From Rhizobiales bacterium CCH3-A5 (GTDB lineage: Bacteria > Pseudomonadota > Alphaproteobacteria > Rhizobiales > Beijerinckiaceae): DNA of 64,000 bases. Positions 25,212 through 34,221 of this stretch are shown in pieces (positions within the stretch are counted from its first letter, which is position 1; each line of letters opens with the position of its first letter). Both the position numbers and the translations under genes were made by a program. The notes beneath the pieces are model-generated. The model ran no database searches and was not told the origin of the DNA. It saw only the letters and a program-made list of their open reading frames with translations. Where the stretch lies: positions 1 through 64,000 of the forward strand of contig LSIB01000156.1 of the NCBI GenBank assembly GCA_001556025.1. Direction: 5' to 3'.

Positions 25212-25701
25212 GGCGGGCGGAGCCTTGAGGAACGGACTGGCAGCGGGCGCATGAGCCGAGAAAGCGCTCCCCGGTCTTCACGACGGGTTAACGCTAACGG
25301 CAGAACGGGCGGCGGTCCAAGCGCCTTTGAACCAGCGCACGGGCGCAGGCGCGATCCCGGGGAGCGACGACGCTATCGGACGGGCTAGTCCGATCGGACA
25401 GGTCGGCGGGCGCCGACGGAACAGGATGCTGGGCCCCGGCGGCATGGTTATGCGACGATGACCGGTAAACCGCGCATTTGCGGCAATCAGACCCGGTCGA
25501 GGCAACGCCTGAGCCTGCCCGCCAAGACGTAATCGAGGCGTCGTGGCCCGCCCTGCCCCGGTCGAATGGCCTAGTCCGTCCGCGCCGGCCCCGCGACCGC
25601 CGCGGGCAAGCCTTTGTTTACAGCGCCAGCCCGAGTTTCGGCCTGTCCAGACGCGCCTCAGCGAGGAGCGCCGCCCGGGCTGAAACGGGGTTGTCCGCGC
25701 C
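25212..25701. other. 490-base divergent intergenic region upstream of the bcs operon
   Basis: No frame here has coding character. The region must hold the promoter(s) for the response regulator (minus) and bcsS (plus). It contains the palindrome GTCCGATCGGAC (25388-25399) and two copies of CTAGTCCG (25385-25392 and 25571-25578). The 490-base length is generous for this compact window and fits an extensively regulated promoter. I could not pick out a convincing -35/-10 pair or sigma-54 site. Confidence 0.5.
25376..25399. promoter_or_regulatory. Candidate operator: overlapping TCGGAC/GTCCGA inverted repeats
   Basis: TCGGAC-gggcta-GTCCGA is followed immediately by TCGGAC, so the segment contains an inverted repeat with a 6-base spacer and, overlapping it, the perfect 12-base palindrome GTCCGATCGGAC. 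LuxR-type regulators bind short dyads like these. The nearest such protein is the divergent response regulator at 24555-25211. The role is an inference. Confidence 0.45.
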
Positions 25702-26463
25702 ATGTTGCGTCTGCGTCTTCACACGGTTCCACGCGACTTCGCCGTGCTGGCGGCGCTCGCCCTGTCGACCGGCGCGGCCCGCTCCGCCGACTGGTACACC
25801 GGCGCGGCCGCTCCCAAGGGCTCCGAGGACTGGATCGTCAGCCTCGACGCCTCGACCACGGTGACCTCGAACAATTCGGTCTTCGCCAATGCCGGCGGCA
25901 CGGCGGCAATCGGCGGTTCGCTTCGCGAAAGCGGCGCGCGCATCCGCGTCGAGGCGCTGGCGGGAACCTACGAATATCGCGCCGACAACGGCGCAAGAGT
26001 GCGTGGCGAGCAGATCGAGGGCGCGGCGCTGGCCGGCTACGAATGGGTCTGGCGCGAGGCCAAGCTCGCGGGCTTCGTCGGGCTGTCGGTGCGCAACACC
26101 GCGCTCTCGGTCGCGGACCCGGCCAACCCGGTCGTCGGCACGAGCTACGGGCTCAAAGGCGCGCTCGACTTCTACGCAAAGCCGAGCGAGCGCACGATGG
26201 TGCAGGCCTATGGCTCGTTCAGCACCAACGACATGGCCTATTTCGGCCGGATCAAGGCCGGCTACCGCGTCGGTGGCGACATCTATCTCGGCCCCGAAGT
26301 CGCTGTTCTCGGCAATGATTTCTACAACCAGTCCCGCATCGGCGCGCATCTGACGGGGCTGCAGCTCGGCCCGATACAGGCCTCGCTCTCGGCCGGCTAC
26401 CAGTACGACCGCGAGCAGAAGAGCGGCGTCTATGGCGCGGTCGACGTCCGGGCGCAGTTCTGA
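25702..26463 (+). CDS. bcsS: Cellulose biosynthesis protein BcsS
   Basis: A 253-residue exported protein resembling the BcsS family found at the head of alphaproteobacterial cellulose operons. A signal peptide (DFAVLAALALSTGAARSA) precedes DWYTGAAAPKGSEDWIVSLD. The rest is a series of alternating amphipathic beta-type segments (GAALAGYEWVWREAKLAGFV, GDIYLGPEVAVLGNDFYNQS) ending in GVYGAVDVRAQF with a terminal Phe, the pattern of an outer-membrane beta-barrel. The family's biochemical role is not established. The stop lies 4 bases before bcsA. Confidence 0.75.
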   Translation: MLRLRLHTVPRDFAVLAALALSTGAARSADWYTGAAAPKGSEDWIVSLDASTTVTSNNSVFANAGGTAAIGGSLRESGARIRVEALAGTYEYRADNGARVRGEQIEGAALAGYEWVWREAKLAGFVGLSVRNTALSVADPANPVVGTSYGLKGALDFYAKPSERTMVQAYGSFSTNDMAYFGRIKAGYRVGGDIYLGPEVAVLGNDFYNQSRIGAHLTGLQLGPIQASLSAGYQYDREQKSGVYGAVDVRAQF

Positions 26464-26467
26464 CGCC

Positions 26468-28924
26468 ATGACCGAAGCGACCATGACCGACGCCGCCCAT
26501 CCCCCCGCCACCGCCATGGCGCTGTTGCGCCCGGCCCGTCTCATCGCGGCGCTGCGCTGGAGCTGCTGGCTCCTCTGCGGCGCGCTGATGTTCGTGCTGG
26601 TGACGCAGCCGGTCAGCGTTCAGGCGCAAGGCGCGCTCGGCCTCGTCGTCGTCGCCGGGCTCGTCGGGCTGGCGCGGCTGCCGCGTCTGGCCTGGACGCG
26701 CTATCTCTTCCTCGCGCTCGGCTCGACCGTGCTGCTGCGCTACCTTTACTGGCGGCTGACCTCGACGCTGCCGCCGCTCTCGGACGCCGTCGGCTTCGGC
26801 TTCGGCGTCGTTCTGCTGGGCGCGGAGCTGTTCTGCGCCTTCGTGCTGGCGATCAGCCTCGTCATCAACGCCGATCCGCTGCGCCGCAAGAGCCTGCCGC
26901 GCAACGAGGACGCCGCGCTGCCGACCGTCGATGTCTTCATCCCGAGCTACAATGAGGACGAGACCATCCTGGCGATGACAGTCGCCGCCGCGAAGAACAT
27001 GGACTACCAGGCCGGGAAGCTGACCGTGTGGCTGCTCGACGATGGCGGCTCGGACCAGAAATGCAATGACAGGGACGCCGCCAAGGCCGCCGCCGCCCGC
27101 AACCGCCGCGCCACGCTGCAGGCGCTCTGCCGCGACCTCGGCGCGGTCTATCTGACGCGGACGAAGAACGAGCACGCCAAGGCCGGCAACCTCAACAACG
27201 GGTTGGCGCATTCCAGGGCCGAGATCGTCGTCGTGTTCGACGCCGACCATGCGCCGTTCCGCCAGTTCCTGCGCGAGACCGTCGGCCATTTCGCGCGCGA
27301 CCCGAAACTTTTCCTCGTGCAGACGCCGCATGTCTTCCTCAATCCCGATCCGATCGAGAAGAATTTGCGCACCTTCCAGAGCATGCCGTCGGAGAACGAG
27401 ATGTTCTACGCCGTGACGCAGCGCGGGCTCGACAAGTGGAACGGTTCGTTCTTCTGCGGCTCGGCGGCGCTACTGCGGCGCTCGGCGCTCGCCACCACCG
27501 GCGGCTTCTCGGGCATCACCATCACCGAGGATTGCGAGACCGCCTTCGAGCTGCACGCGCAGGGCTGGACCTCGCTTTACGTCGACAAACCGCTGATCGC
27601 CGGCCTGCAGCCGGAGACCTTCGCGAGCTTCATCGGCCAGCGCTCGCGCTGGTGCCAGGGCATGTTCCAGATCCTGATGCTGAAGAACCCGGCGATCCGG
27701 GCGGGCCTGCAGCCGATCCAGCGCATCGCCTATCTGTCGAGCATGACCTTCTGGTTCTTCCCCGTCCCCCGGCTGATCTTCATGGTCGCGCCGCTGCTCT
27801 ACGTCTTCCTCGACGTGAAGATCTTCGTCTCCAGCGTCGACGAGACGATCGCGTACACGCTCTCCTATGTCGCCGTGAACATGGTGATGCAGAGCTATCT
27901 CTACGGCCATGTCCGCTGGCCGTGGATGTCGGAGCTCTACGAATATGTGCAGGGCGTGTTCCTGGCCAAGGCGATCGTCTCCGTCGTCGCCTCGCCGCGC
28001 AAGCCGACCTTCAACGTCACCGCCAAGGGCCTCTCGCTCGACAACGACCATCTGTCAGAGCTGGCCTGGCCGTTCTTCGGCGTCTTCGCGCTGCTGGCGC
28101 TCGGCGTCGGCACGGCGGTCTTCCGCTATCTCTTCGAGCCCGGCGTCACCGAACTCATGCTGGTCGTGGGCCTGTGGACCGGCTTCAACCTGCTGGTGGC
28201 GGGCGTGGCGCTGGGGGCCGTCGCCGAACGCAGGCAGATCGACCGGCATCCGCGCCTGAACGTCACGCGCAAGGGTGTGCTGACTCTCGAGGGCCATGCC
28301 ATCCCGGTTTCGATCGAGAACGTCTCGGCGGGGGGCTGCGGCGTCGTGATCGCGGCGCTGCCGGCCAGGCTCGTGCTCGAGGCGGGCGGCACGTCCGGCC
28401 AACTTACAATCGAGCCCTGCGAGGGAAGCAGCCCGCAGCCGCCCGTGGCGGTGTCGCTGAGCCATGTCGCGCAGCTTGGCGAGGCCAGCCGCTGCGGCCT
28501 GTCCTTCACCACGCTGAAGCCGGCGCAGTACCGCGCGGTCGCTGAGCTGATGTATGGCGATGCGGCTGCGATCGCGCGCTTCCTGGAGGGCCGGCGCAAG
28601 CCGATCGGGCTGGTGCGCGGCAGCGCCCGGTTCATGCTCTGGGGTGTGACCGAGCCGCTTCGGGCGCTGGCCTATGCCATGCGCAAGCGCCCCGACGCCG
28701 AGACGCAAACCGTCGCGGCCGAGCCCGCGCCGGCCATCGCGCCGGCCTTCGACCCGGCTGCCTTCGCGGCCATCGTCCAGTCGCTCGCCGCCCAGACGCA
28801 CCCCGTCGCGGCGGCCGAGCCCCGGCTCGCGGCGCAGCACTGGCTTGCCTCGATCGCGACGCTCTCGGGCGCGCGGCCACCCGTCGCAAGCGACGACGCG
28901 CCCCTGCTGGCGGGGGCGGCTTGA
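26468..28924 (+). CDS. bcsA: Cellulose synthase catalytic subunit BcsA
   Basis: An 818-residue inner-membrane processive GT2 enzyme that polymerises UDP-glucose into cellulose. It has N-terminal helices to about residue 130 and a GT2 domain with the conserved D191-D192 (LLDDGGSDQK), D258-A-D260 (FDADHAPFRQF), T-E-D355 (ITEDCETAFEL) and Q391-R-S-R-W395. Further helices follow. A PilZ domain has the c-di-GMP-binding R589-Q-I-D-R593 and N618-V-S-A-G-G623 motifs, so activity should be c-di-GMP dependent. The ATG at 26468 lies just after the bcsS stop; an upstream in-frame ATG is inside bcsS. A C-terminal Ala/Pro-rich tail of about 80 residues is of unknown role. Confidence 0.95.
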   Translation: MTEATMTDAAHPPATAMALLRPARLIAALRWSCWLLCGALMFVLVTQPVSVQAQGALGLVVVAGLVGLARLPRLAWTRYLFLALGSTVLLRYLYWRLTSTLPPLSDAVGFGFGVVLLGAELFCAFVLAISLVINADPLRRKSLPRNEDAALPTVDVFIPSYNEDETILAMTVAAAKNMDYQAGKLTVWLLDDGGSDQKCNDRDAAKAAAARNRRATLQALCRDLGAVYLTRTKNEHAKAGNLNNGLAHSRAEIVVVFDADHAPFRQFLRETVGHFARDPKLFLVQTPHVFLNPDPIEKNLRTFQSMPSENEMFYAVTQRGLDKWNGSFFCGSAALLRRSALATTGGFSGITITEDCETAFELHAQGWTSLYVDKPLIAGLQPETFASFIGQRSRWCQGMFQILMLKNPAIRAGLQPIQRIAYLSSMTFWFFPVPRLIFMVAPLLYVFLDVKIFVSSVDETIAYTLSYVAVNMVMQSYLYGHVRWPWMSELYEYVQGVFLAKAIVSVVASPRKPTFNVTAKGLSLDNDHLSELAWPFFGVFALLALGVGTAVFRYLFEPGVTELMLVVGLWTGFNLLVAGVALGAVAERRQIDRHPRLNVTRKGVLTLEGHAIPVSIENVSAGGCGVVIAALPARLVLEAGGTSGQLTIEPCEGSSPQPPVAVSLSHVAQLGEASRCGLSFTTLKPAQYRAVAELMYGDAAAIARFLEGRRKPIGLVRGSARFMLWGVTEPLRALAYAMRKRPDAETQTVAAEPAPAIAPAFDPAAFAAIVQSLAAQTHPVAAAEPRLAAQHWLASIATLSGARPPVASDDAPLLAGAA

Positions 28925-28928
28925 ACCG

Positions 28929-31319
28929 ATGCGCCTGCGCCTTGCCCCTACTGTCGCACTCAGCGCCTGCGTCGCCGCCATCATCGTCGCGGCTGCGGCG
29001 GTGAACGCGCAGAGCTTCGTCGGCGTCGGCCCGGTGCGCAGCTTCGTGCTGCCGACCGAGCCGCGCGGCGAGCCGACGCCCGAGCCGGCGGTGATCGTGC
29101 CACCGGCCGCGGCGGCAGCACCGCGCGAGGACGGCCTGCGCCGCCTGCCGGCGACGCTGAAGGGGTTTCGCTTCGCAGGCGAATGGGCGCAAAACCAGTG
29201 GCCGGTTTATCTGACAGCGCAGCAGGCGCGCGAACCGGCGCGCTTCCGGCTCGCCTTCCTCTCGGCGATCTCGGTGATGCCGGAAGGCTCGCGGGCGAGC
29301 TTGAGCATCAACGGCGCGGTGATCGCCAGGACCGCGCTCGCCCCGCCCGACGCGGTGGCGACGCGCGAATTCGCCATTCCCGCCGGCCTGCTCAAGCCCG
29401 GCTTCAACGCGGTGAGCCTCGTGATCGAGCAGCGCCACCGCGTCGATTGCTCGCCGGCGGCGACCTATGAGCTCTGGACCGCGCTCGACGCCACCCGGAC
29501 CGGGCTGCTGCTGGGGAATGCCGGCGGCCTCGCGACGCCGACCGACATCGCCGCCGTGCCGCCCCGCCGCGACGGCGCGGGCGCGATCCGCCTGATGCTC
29601 GCGGGCAAGCTCTCGCCCGAGATGGCGGCGCGTGCCGTCAGGGCGGCGCAGATCGCCGCGCTCACCGGCCGTTCCTTGCAGCCGGTGGTCGACATCGCCG
29701 GAGCCGAGCCCGACACAGGCGGGCTCATCCTCGCCATCGGCACGGCGGAGGAGCTGCAGACCCGGCCCGAACTGGCCGATCTCGGGCCCGTCACCGGGCC
29801 GCGCTACGGTTTTCTGCCGGCGTCAGCCGGGCGCGGGCCGACATTCGTCGTCACCGGCGTCAACGCGGCCGATCTCGATGTCGCGCTGGCGCGCTGGAAC
29901 ACTGAGCGCCTCGCGACCGCCGCGACCGGCGCCGAGGCGGGGCTGCAGGCGGCGGCGCTGCTGCCGGGCCATGCCGCCAGCGGCGCGTCCGAGCGGATCG
30001 CGCTCCGCCAGACCGGATTTTCGGGCGCGGAGTTTTCCGGCCGGCTGTTCCGGCTCGGGCTCGACATCGCCATGCCGATGGATTTCCTGCCGGCCGATTA
30101 CGACCGCATGGCGCTGAACCTCGCCGGCTCGCACAGCGCCGACCTCGGCCGCGAGGCCAACATCCTGGTCGAGGTCAACGGCCATACCGCGGCGACGCAG
30201 ATGCTGCGGGCAGGCGCGGCCGACGACCTCGAGCGCAACCAGATCTTCCTGCCGCTGCGCCTGTTGAAGCCCGGCCCGAACCGCATCGAAATCCTGGCGC
30301 AGACGCCGACGCAGGCCGACGAAAGCTGCCAGGTCTCGCGCGCTTCCTCGCTGCGCCGCCTCCAGATCCTCGACCGCAGCGAACTCGTGCTGCCGCGCAT
30401 CGCCCGCATCGGCCGCGCGCCGGAGCTTTCGCTGATGGCTGCCGGCGGCTTCCCGTTCTCGCGCGAGGGCGCAAACCCGATCCTGTTCGTGCCCAATCCC
30501 GACCGCCAGACCATGGCGGCCGCGCTGACGCTGGCCGCGCGGCTGGCGGTGGCAGCGGGCCGGCCGATCGACTTCAGCTTCGCCATGACTGCGCCCGCGC
30601 ACGACGCCGGCGAGGTGCTGATGGTCTCGCCCGCGCCCAGGCTCGATCCAGCGCTGCTGCGCGCCGCGGGCGTCGATCCGGCCGGGCTCGAAAACGCGTG
30701 GCGCGGAGCGGCGCAACCGGGCGCGTTGCGCCCGGTTGCGCCGATGTCGGAGGCCGAGGCGCTGGCGCAGCGCTGCGCCCTGCCGCGGCCGATCATCCAG
30801 GCGACCGCACTGCAAGGCGGGAGCGCCGCGCCTGCGGCCAGCCTCTCGCTCGCGAGCCTCGGGCTCAGGGCAAGCCTGCCGGCCCTGCCCTTCTGGGCTC
30901 CGGTCGAGCCCGGCGCGGCCTCGTCCGAAAGCGAGGTCATGCAGGCCCGCGCGGCGCTGATCGTCGGTCAGGATTTCCCGGATGCGTCGTCGCGCAACCT
31001 CTGGACGGTGGTCACGGCGCCCGACGCCGCGGCGCTGAAAGCCGGCGTGGAGTGCCTGACGCATCCGCAGATCTGGAGCCGGCTCGGCGGCAGGCTGGCG
31101 AGCCTCAACGCCGATGAGAGCGTCATCACCCTGCCCGCCGGCGAGCGGTTGCGCCATGTCGCGACGCAGGGGTTCTACGTCCTCAACCTGCGCCTCGTCG
31201 CAGCCGGCTGGCTGTCTCTGAACCCGCTCGCTTATGTCGGGCTCGTGCTGGCGCTGGTGCTGTGCCTGGCCGCCGCGACGCTCTGGCTCGTGCTCAACAC
31301 CGGCAGGAGGCAGGAATGA
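28929..31319 (+). CDS. bcsB: Cellulose synthase regulatory/periplasmic subunit BcsB
   Basis: A 796-residue periplasmic protein with an N-terminal signal (SACVAAIIVAAAAVNAQS) and a C-terminal membrane anchor (PLAYVGLVLALVLCLAAATL), the architecture of BcsB, which guides the emerging glucan. The repeated carbohydrate-binding and flavodoxin-like domain blocks appear as SRASLSINGAVIARTAL with LKPGFNAVSLVIEQRHRVDC, and later ANILVEVNGHTAATQML with LLKPGPNRIEILAQ. The DC and ESCQVSR cysteines are typical. The ATG at 28929 follows the bcsA stop by 4 bases. The stop overlaps the bcsZ start (ATGA). Confidence 0.92.
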   Translation: MRLRLAPTVALSACVAAIIVAAAAVNAQSFVGVGPVRSFVLPTEPRGEPTPEPAVIVPPAAAAAPREDGLRRLPATLKGFRFAGEWAQNQWPVYLTAQQAREPARFRLAFLSAISVMPEGSRASLSINGAVIARTALAPPDAVATREFAIPAGLLKPGFNAVSLVIEQRHRVDCSPAATYELWTALDATRTGLLLGNAGGLATPTDIAAVPPRRDGAGAIRLMLAGKLSPEMAARAVRAAQIAALTGRSLQPVVDIAGAEPDTGGLILAIGTAEELQTRPELADLGPVTGPRYGFLPASAGRGPTFVVTGVNAADLDVALARWNTERLATAATGAEAGLQAAALLPGHAASGASERIALRQTGFSGAEFSGRLFRLGLDIAMPMDFLPADYDRMALNLAGSHSADLGREANILVEVNGHTAATQMLRAGAADDLERNQIFLPLRLLKPGPNRIEILAQTPTQADESCQVSRASSLRRLQILDRSELVLPRIARIGRAPELSLMAAGGFPFSREGANPILFVPNPDRQTMAAALTLAARLAVAAGRPIDFSFAMTAPAHDAGEVLMVSPAPRLDPALLRAAGVDPAGLENAWRGAAQPGALRPVAPMSEAEALAQRCALPRPIIQATALQGGSAAPAASLSLASLGLRASLPALPFWAPVEPGAASSESEVMQARAALIVGQDFPDASSRNLWTVVTAPDAAALKAGVECLTHPQIWSRLGGRLASLNADESVITLPAGERLRHVATQGFYVLNLRLVAAGWLSLNPLAYVGLVLALVLCLAAATLWLVLNTGRRQE

Positions 31320-32428
31320 CCGGCGTTCGACTGAGAACCGTCACGCTTTGGCTCTGGCTCTGCCTTGCGTTCGGCGTGCTGGCGCTGCCTGCAGCGCATG
31401 CCGCCGCCCCGACGCAAGGGAGCGTATCGCTTCACGGCATGCTGCCGAACAAGGAGGCATGGCGCGCCTACAAGACGCGCTTCGTCACCGAGGCCGGCCG
31501 GGTGGTCGATACCGCCAACGGTTCGATCAGCCATAGCGAGGGCCAGGGCTACGCCATGCTGCTGGCCGTCGCGGCCGACGACCGCGCCGGCTTCGAGCGG
31601 ATCTGGGGCTGGACGCGCGCCAACCTGTTCGTGCGCGACGACCAGCTCGCCGCCTGGCGCTGGGAGCCGGAGAAAAGGCCAGCCGTCGCCGACATGAACA
31701 ACGCCAGCGACGGCGACCTGCTGATCGCCTGGGCGCTGACGGAAGCCGCCGAAGCCTGGGGCGATGCATCGCACAAGGTCGCGGCGCGCCGCGTCGCGGT
31801 CGAGATCGGGCGCAAGCTGATCCTGCTCAAGACCGCCCATGGCGCGCTGCTGTTGCCGGGGCTGTCCGGATTCTCGGCCGAGGATCGCCCGGACGGGCCG
31901 GTTCTGAACCTGTCCTACTACATCTTCCCGGCCTTCGCCCGCCTGCCGCTGGTCGCGCCGGAATTCGACTGGGCCGGGCTTGGCCGCGCCGGGTTGAAGC
32001 TGATCGAAAAGGCGCGCTTCGGCCCGGCGAAACTCCCAAGCGACTGGATCACGCTGACCGGCGGCGAGCCGCAGCCGGCGCAGGGCTTTCCGGCGCAGTT
32101 CTCCTACAACGCCATCCGCATCCCGCTCTATCTCGCCTGGGCGGGCTACGACCAGCCGCGCCACCATGCCAGCTATCTCGCGGCCTGGACGGGCAGGCCG
32201 CGCAAGGGCGTAGCGCTTGTCGAGATCGCGCAGGGACAGGCAGCGACGCTGCTGGAGGAGCGCGGCTACGAGGCGCTGCCGGCGCTTTCGGCCTGCGCCA
32301 GCACGGGCGCTGCCTTCCCGCGCCATCTGCGCGGTGTCCAGGCGGCCGAGAACTACTATCCGGCGACGCTGCATCTGCTGGCGCTCACGGCCGCACGCAT
32401 GAGGTATCCGGCATGCCTGCAGGATTGA
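31316..32428 (+). CDS. bcsZ: Endo-1,4-beta-glucanase BcsZ (glycoside hydrolase family 8)
   Basis: A 370-residue secreted cellulase that trims cellulose during synthesis. The signal peptide is LWLWLCLAFGVLALPAAHA. GH8 residues are visible: the general acid Glu75 in SHSEGQGYAMLLAV and Asp132 in NNASDGDLLIAWAL, with WRWEP and LNLSYYIFPAF between and after. Length is as expected. It is coupled to bcsB by ATGA and overlaps the next gene by 16 bases. In other bacteria loss of this enzyme disturbs cellulose assembly. Confidence 0.93.
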   Translation: MTGVRLRTVTLWLWLCLAFGVLALPAAHAAAPTQGSVSLHGMLPNKEAWRAYKTRFVTEAGRVVDTANGSISHSEGQGYAMLLAVAADDRAGFERIWGWTRANLFVRDDQLAAWRWEPEKRPAVADMNNASDGDLLIAWALTEAAEAWGDASHKVAARRVAVEIGRKLILLKTAHGALLLPGLSGFSAEDRPDGPVLNLSYYIFPAFARLPLVAPEFDWAGLGRAGLKLIEKARFGPAKLPSDWITLTGGEPQPAQGFPAQFSYNAIRIPLYLAWAGYDQPRHHASYLAAWTGRPRKGVALVEIAQGQAATLLEERGYEALPALSACASTGAAFPRHLRGVQAAENYYPATLHLLALTAARMRYPACLQD

Positions 32429-34215
32429 AGCTCGCCATCCTCGCGGCCGGTCTCGCGCTGTTCTCAGGAGCGGCCGGCGCGCAAGGCGTGGACGAGACGG
32501 CCTTGCGCTTCTACGCCGCCCATGGCCAGCGCGCCCGCGCCGAGGCCGAGGGCAAGCGGCTGGCCGGCTTGCATCCGGGCTGGAGCGTGCCCGACGACAT
32601 CTGGACCGCGCGGCCGGGCCAGGCCGACGAGAAGCCGCTCTGGGCGCTGTTCGCAGCAGGCGATCTCGATGGGCTCAAGCGCGCCATCGCGACGCGCCAG
32701 CACGCCGAACCCGGCTGGCGACCCTCCGACGACCTCGCCCGCAAGCTCCGGCGCAAGGAGATGCGGATCGCGCTGCTGGGCAAGGCCAAGGCGTCGCAAT
32801 GGCTCGCCGTCGCCGATCTCGCCGGCGAATTCGGCAAGAGCGGCGATGTCGACGATGTCGAGCTGGCCTGGGCCGTGGCCGAAGGTTTTGCCCGCAGCGA
32901 CCGCCAGCCCGAGGCGTTTGCGCTCTATGCCGCGATCCTGACGCGCCGCACCGACCCCAGGGAACGCAGCGCCACCATCCACAAGGCGATCTCGCTTTTG
33001 CCGATGGCCGATGTCGAGCTCCTGCTCGCCATGGGCAAGACCGACAGCAGCGGCGCGCCCGAATTCGCCGCGCTCGCCATCGACGTGACGCGCGGGCGGA
33101 TCGCCGCGCTGCTGCATGACGAGCGCCAGACGCCGCTGGAGCCGGCCGAACTCGCCGCCTTCGAGGCTTACGCGAAATCGGCCGACGACGCCGGGCAGGC
33201 CGGACTCGTCGCCTGGCTCGCGCTGAAGCAGGGCCGCACTGCCGAGGCGCTCGCCTGGTTCAAGCTGGCGATCGGGCGCGGCGGCGACGCCATGATCGCC
33301 CATGGGCTGGCGCATACGCTGCTGCGGCAGGGCATGCGCCGCGAGGCCGAGGAGGTCGCTTTCGCGTGGCGCGAGCCGCTGGTCAACAACGCGATCCTGT
33401 TCATCGACGTGCTCGAAGGCGAGCTGACCAAGCCGGCCCCGCCCGCGATCGAGCCCGAGCGTCTGGCGCGCTATGCCCGCGTCACGCTGGAGAGCCGCTC
33501 CGGCGAGGGCGCGCAGGCGCTCGGCTGGTACGCCTACAACTCCTGCCAGTTCGAGACCGCGCTCGACTGGTTCCAGCGTGCCAGCGCCTGGCTTCCGAAG
33601 GAGGCGACGATATACGGCCAGGCTCTCGCTTTGCAGCGCCTCAAGCGCCAGCGCGACTTCATCGAGCTGGTCAACCGCTATGACGGGCTGTTCCCCAAGG
33701 TGGTTGCGCTCGTCTTCCGCGACGGGCTCGAGACGCCGCCCAGCCCCTGCGACCAGCCGCGCGGGCGGATAGCGGAAGAGACGATCCGGCCGGCGACACT
33801 CACCGCCATCCGCGTGCCGCAGCCCGGTTCGGCGCTGGCGCAGGAGCCGCATGCGCCGGTTAAGCGCGGCGATTTCCCGATCGCGGTGTCGCCCGAGAAC
33901 CCGCTGCGCTTTCCCGATGCGGCGCGCGGCGCGGGCGAGGGTTTTCGCCCGCGCGTCGGCGAGGCACGTCCGCTGGTGGCGCGGCGCGTCGGCGGCGTCA
34001 CCGCCATGCCCTATGAGGCGCTCGGCTTCACGCTGTTGCCGGGCTGGAACGGCGCGGCCGAGCCAGCCGGCGTCTCTGCCAGCGAGCAGCGGCCCGCGCG
34101 CGGTACGCTGTGGGCGGCAGGCCCTGTCCAAAGCGATGCGCCGGCACGGCAGGCCGCACCGTCCGGCCCCCATTCCGGACAGGGCGAATCCGCCGCCCTG
34201 CGCTTCCGGCCTTGA
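32413..34215 (+). CDS. Exported TPR-like protein of the cellulose operon
   Basis: A 600-residue protein with a signal peptide (AILAAGLALFSGAAGAQG) and helical repeats through about residue 440, for example WLALKQGRTAEALAWFKLAI, LLRQGMRREAEEVAFAWREP and CQFETALDWFQRASAWLPKE, which read as tetratricopeptide-type units. The C-terminal 150 residues are Pro/Ala/Gly-rich and probably disordered. Position and repeat type suggest the scaffold role that TPR-rich BcsC plays in enterobacteria, but there is no BcsC beta-barrel domain, so it cannot by itself be the outer-membrane pore. I do not recognise a named family. It overlaps bcsZ by 16 bases. Confidence 0.7.
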   Translation: MPAGLKLAILAAGLALFSGAAGAQGVDETALRFYAAHGQRARAEAEGKRLAGLHPGWSVPDDIWTARPGQADEKPLWALFAAGDLDGLKRAIATRQHAEPGWRPSDDLARKLRRKEMRIALLGKAKASQWLAVADLAGEFGKSGDVDDVELAWAVAEGFARSDRQPEAFALYAAILTRRTDPRERSATIHKAISLLPMADVELLLAMGKTDSSGAPEFAALAIDVTRGRIAALLHDERQTPLEPAELAAFEAYAKSADDAGQAGLVAWLALKQGRTAEALAWFKLAIGRGGDAMIAHGLAHTLLRQGMRREAEEVAFAWREPLVNNAILFIDVLEGELTKPAPPAIEPERLARYARVTLESRSGEGAQALGWYAYNSCQFETALDWFQRASAWLPKEATIYGQALALQRLKRQRDFIELVNRYDGLFPKVVALVFRDGLETPPSPCDQPRGRIAEETIRPATLTAIRVPQPGSALAQEPHAPVKRGDFPIAVSPENPLRFPDAARGAGEGFRPRVGEARPLVARRVGGVTAMPYEALGFTLLPGWNGAAEPAGVSASEQRPARGTLWAAGPVQSDAPARQAAPSGPHSGQGESAALRFRP

Positions 34216-34221
34216 ACCGTC

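Noticed and set aside
32464..34173. A 569-codon open frame antisense to the TPR gene (similar long frames oppose 35201-36928 and 29823-31157)
   Set aside because: Codon-position GC bias makes antisense frames long in this DNA; composition is non-protein-like and the sense genes are conserved.
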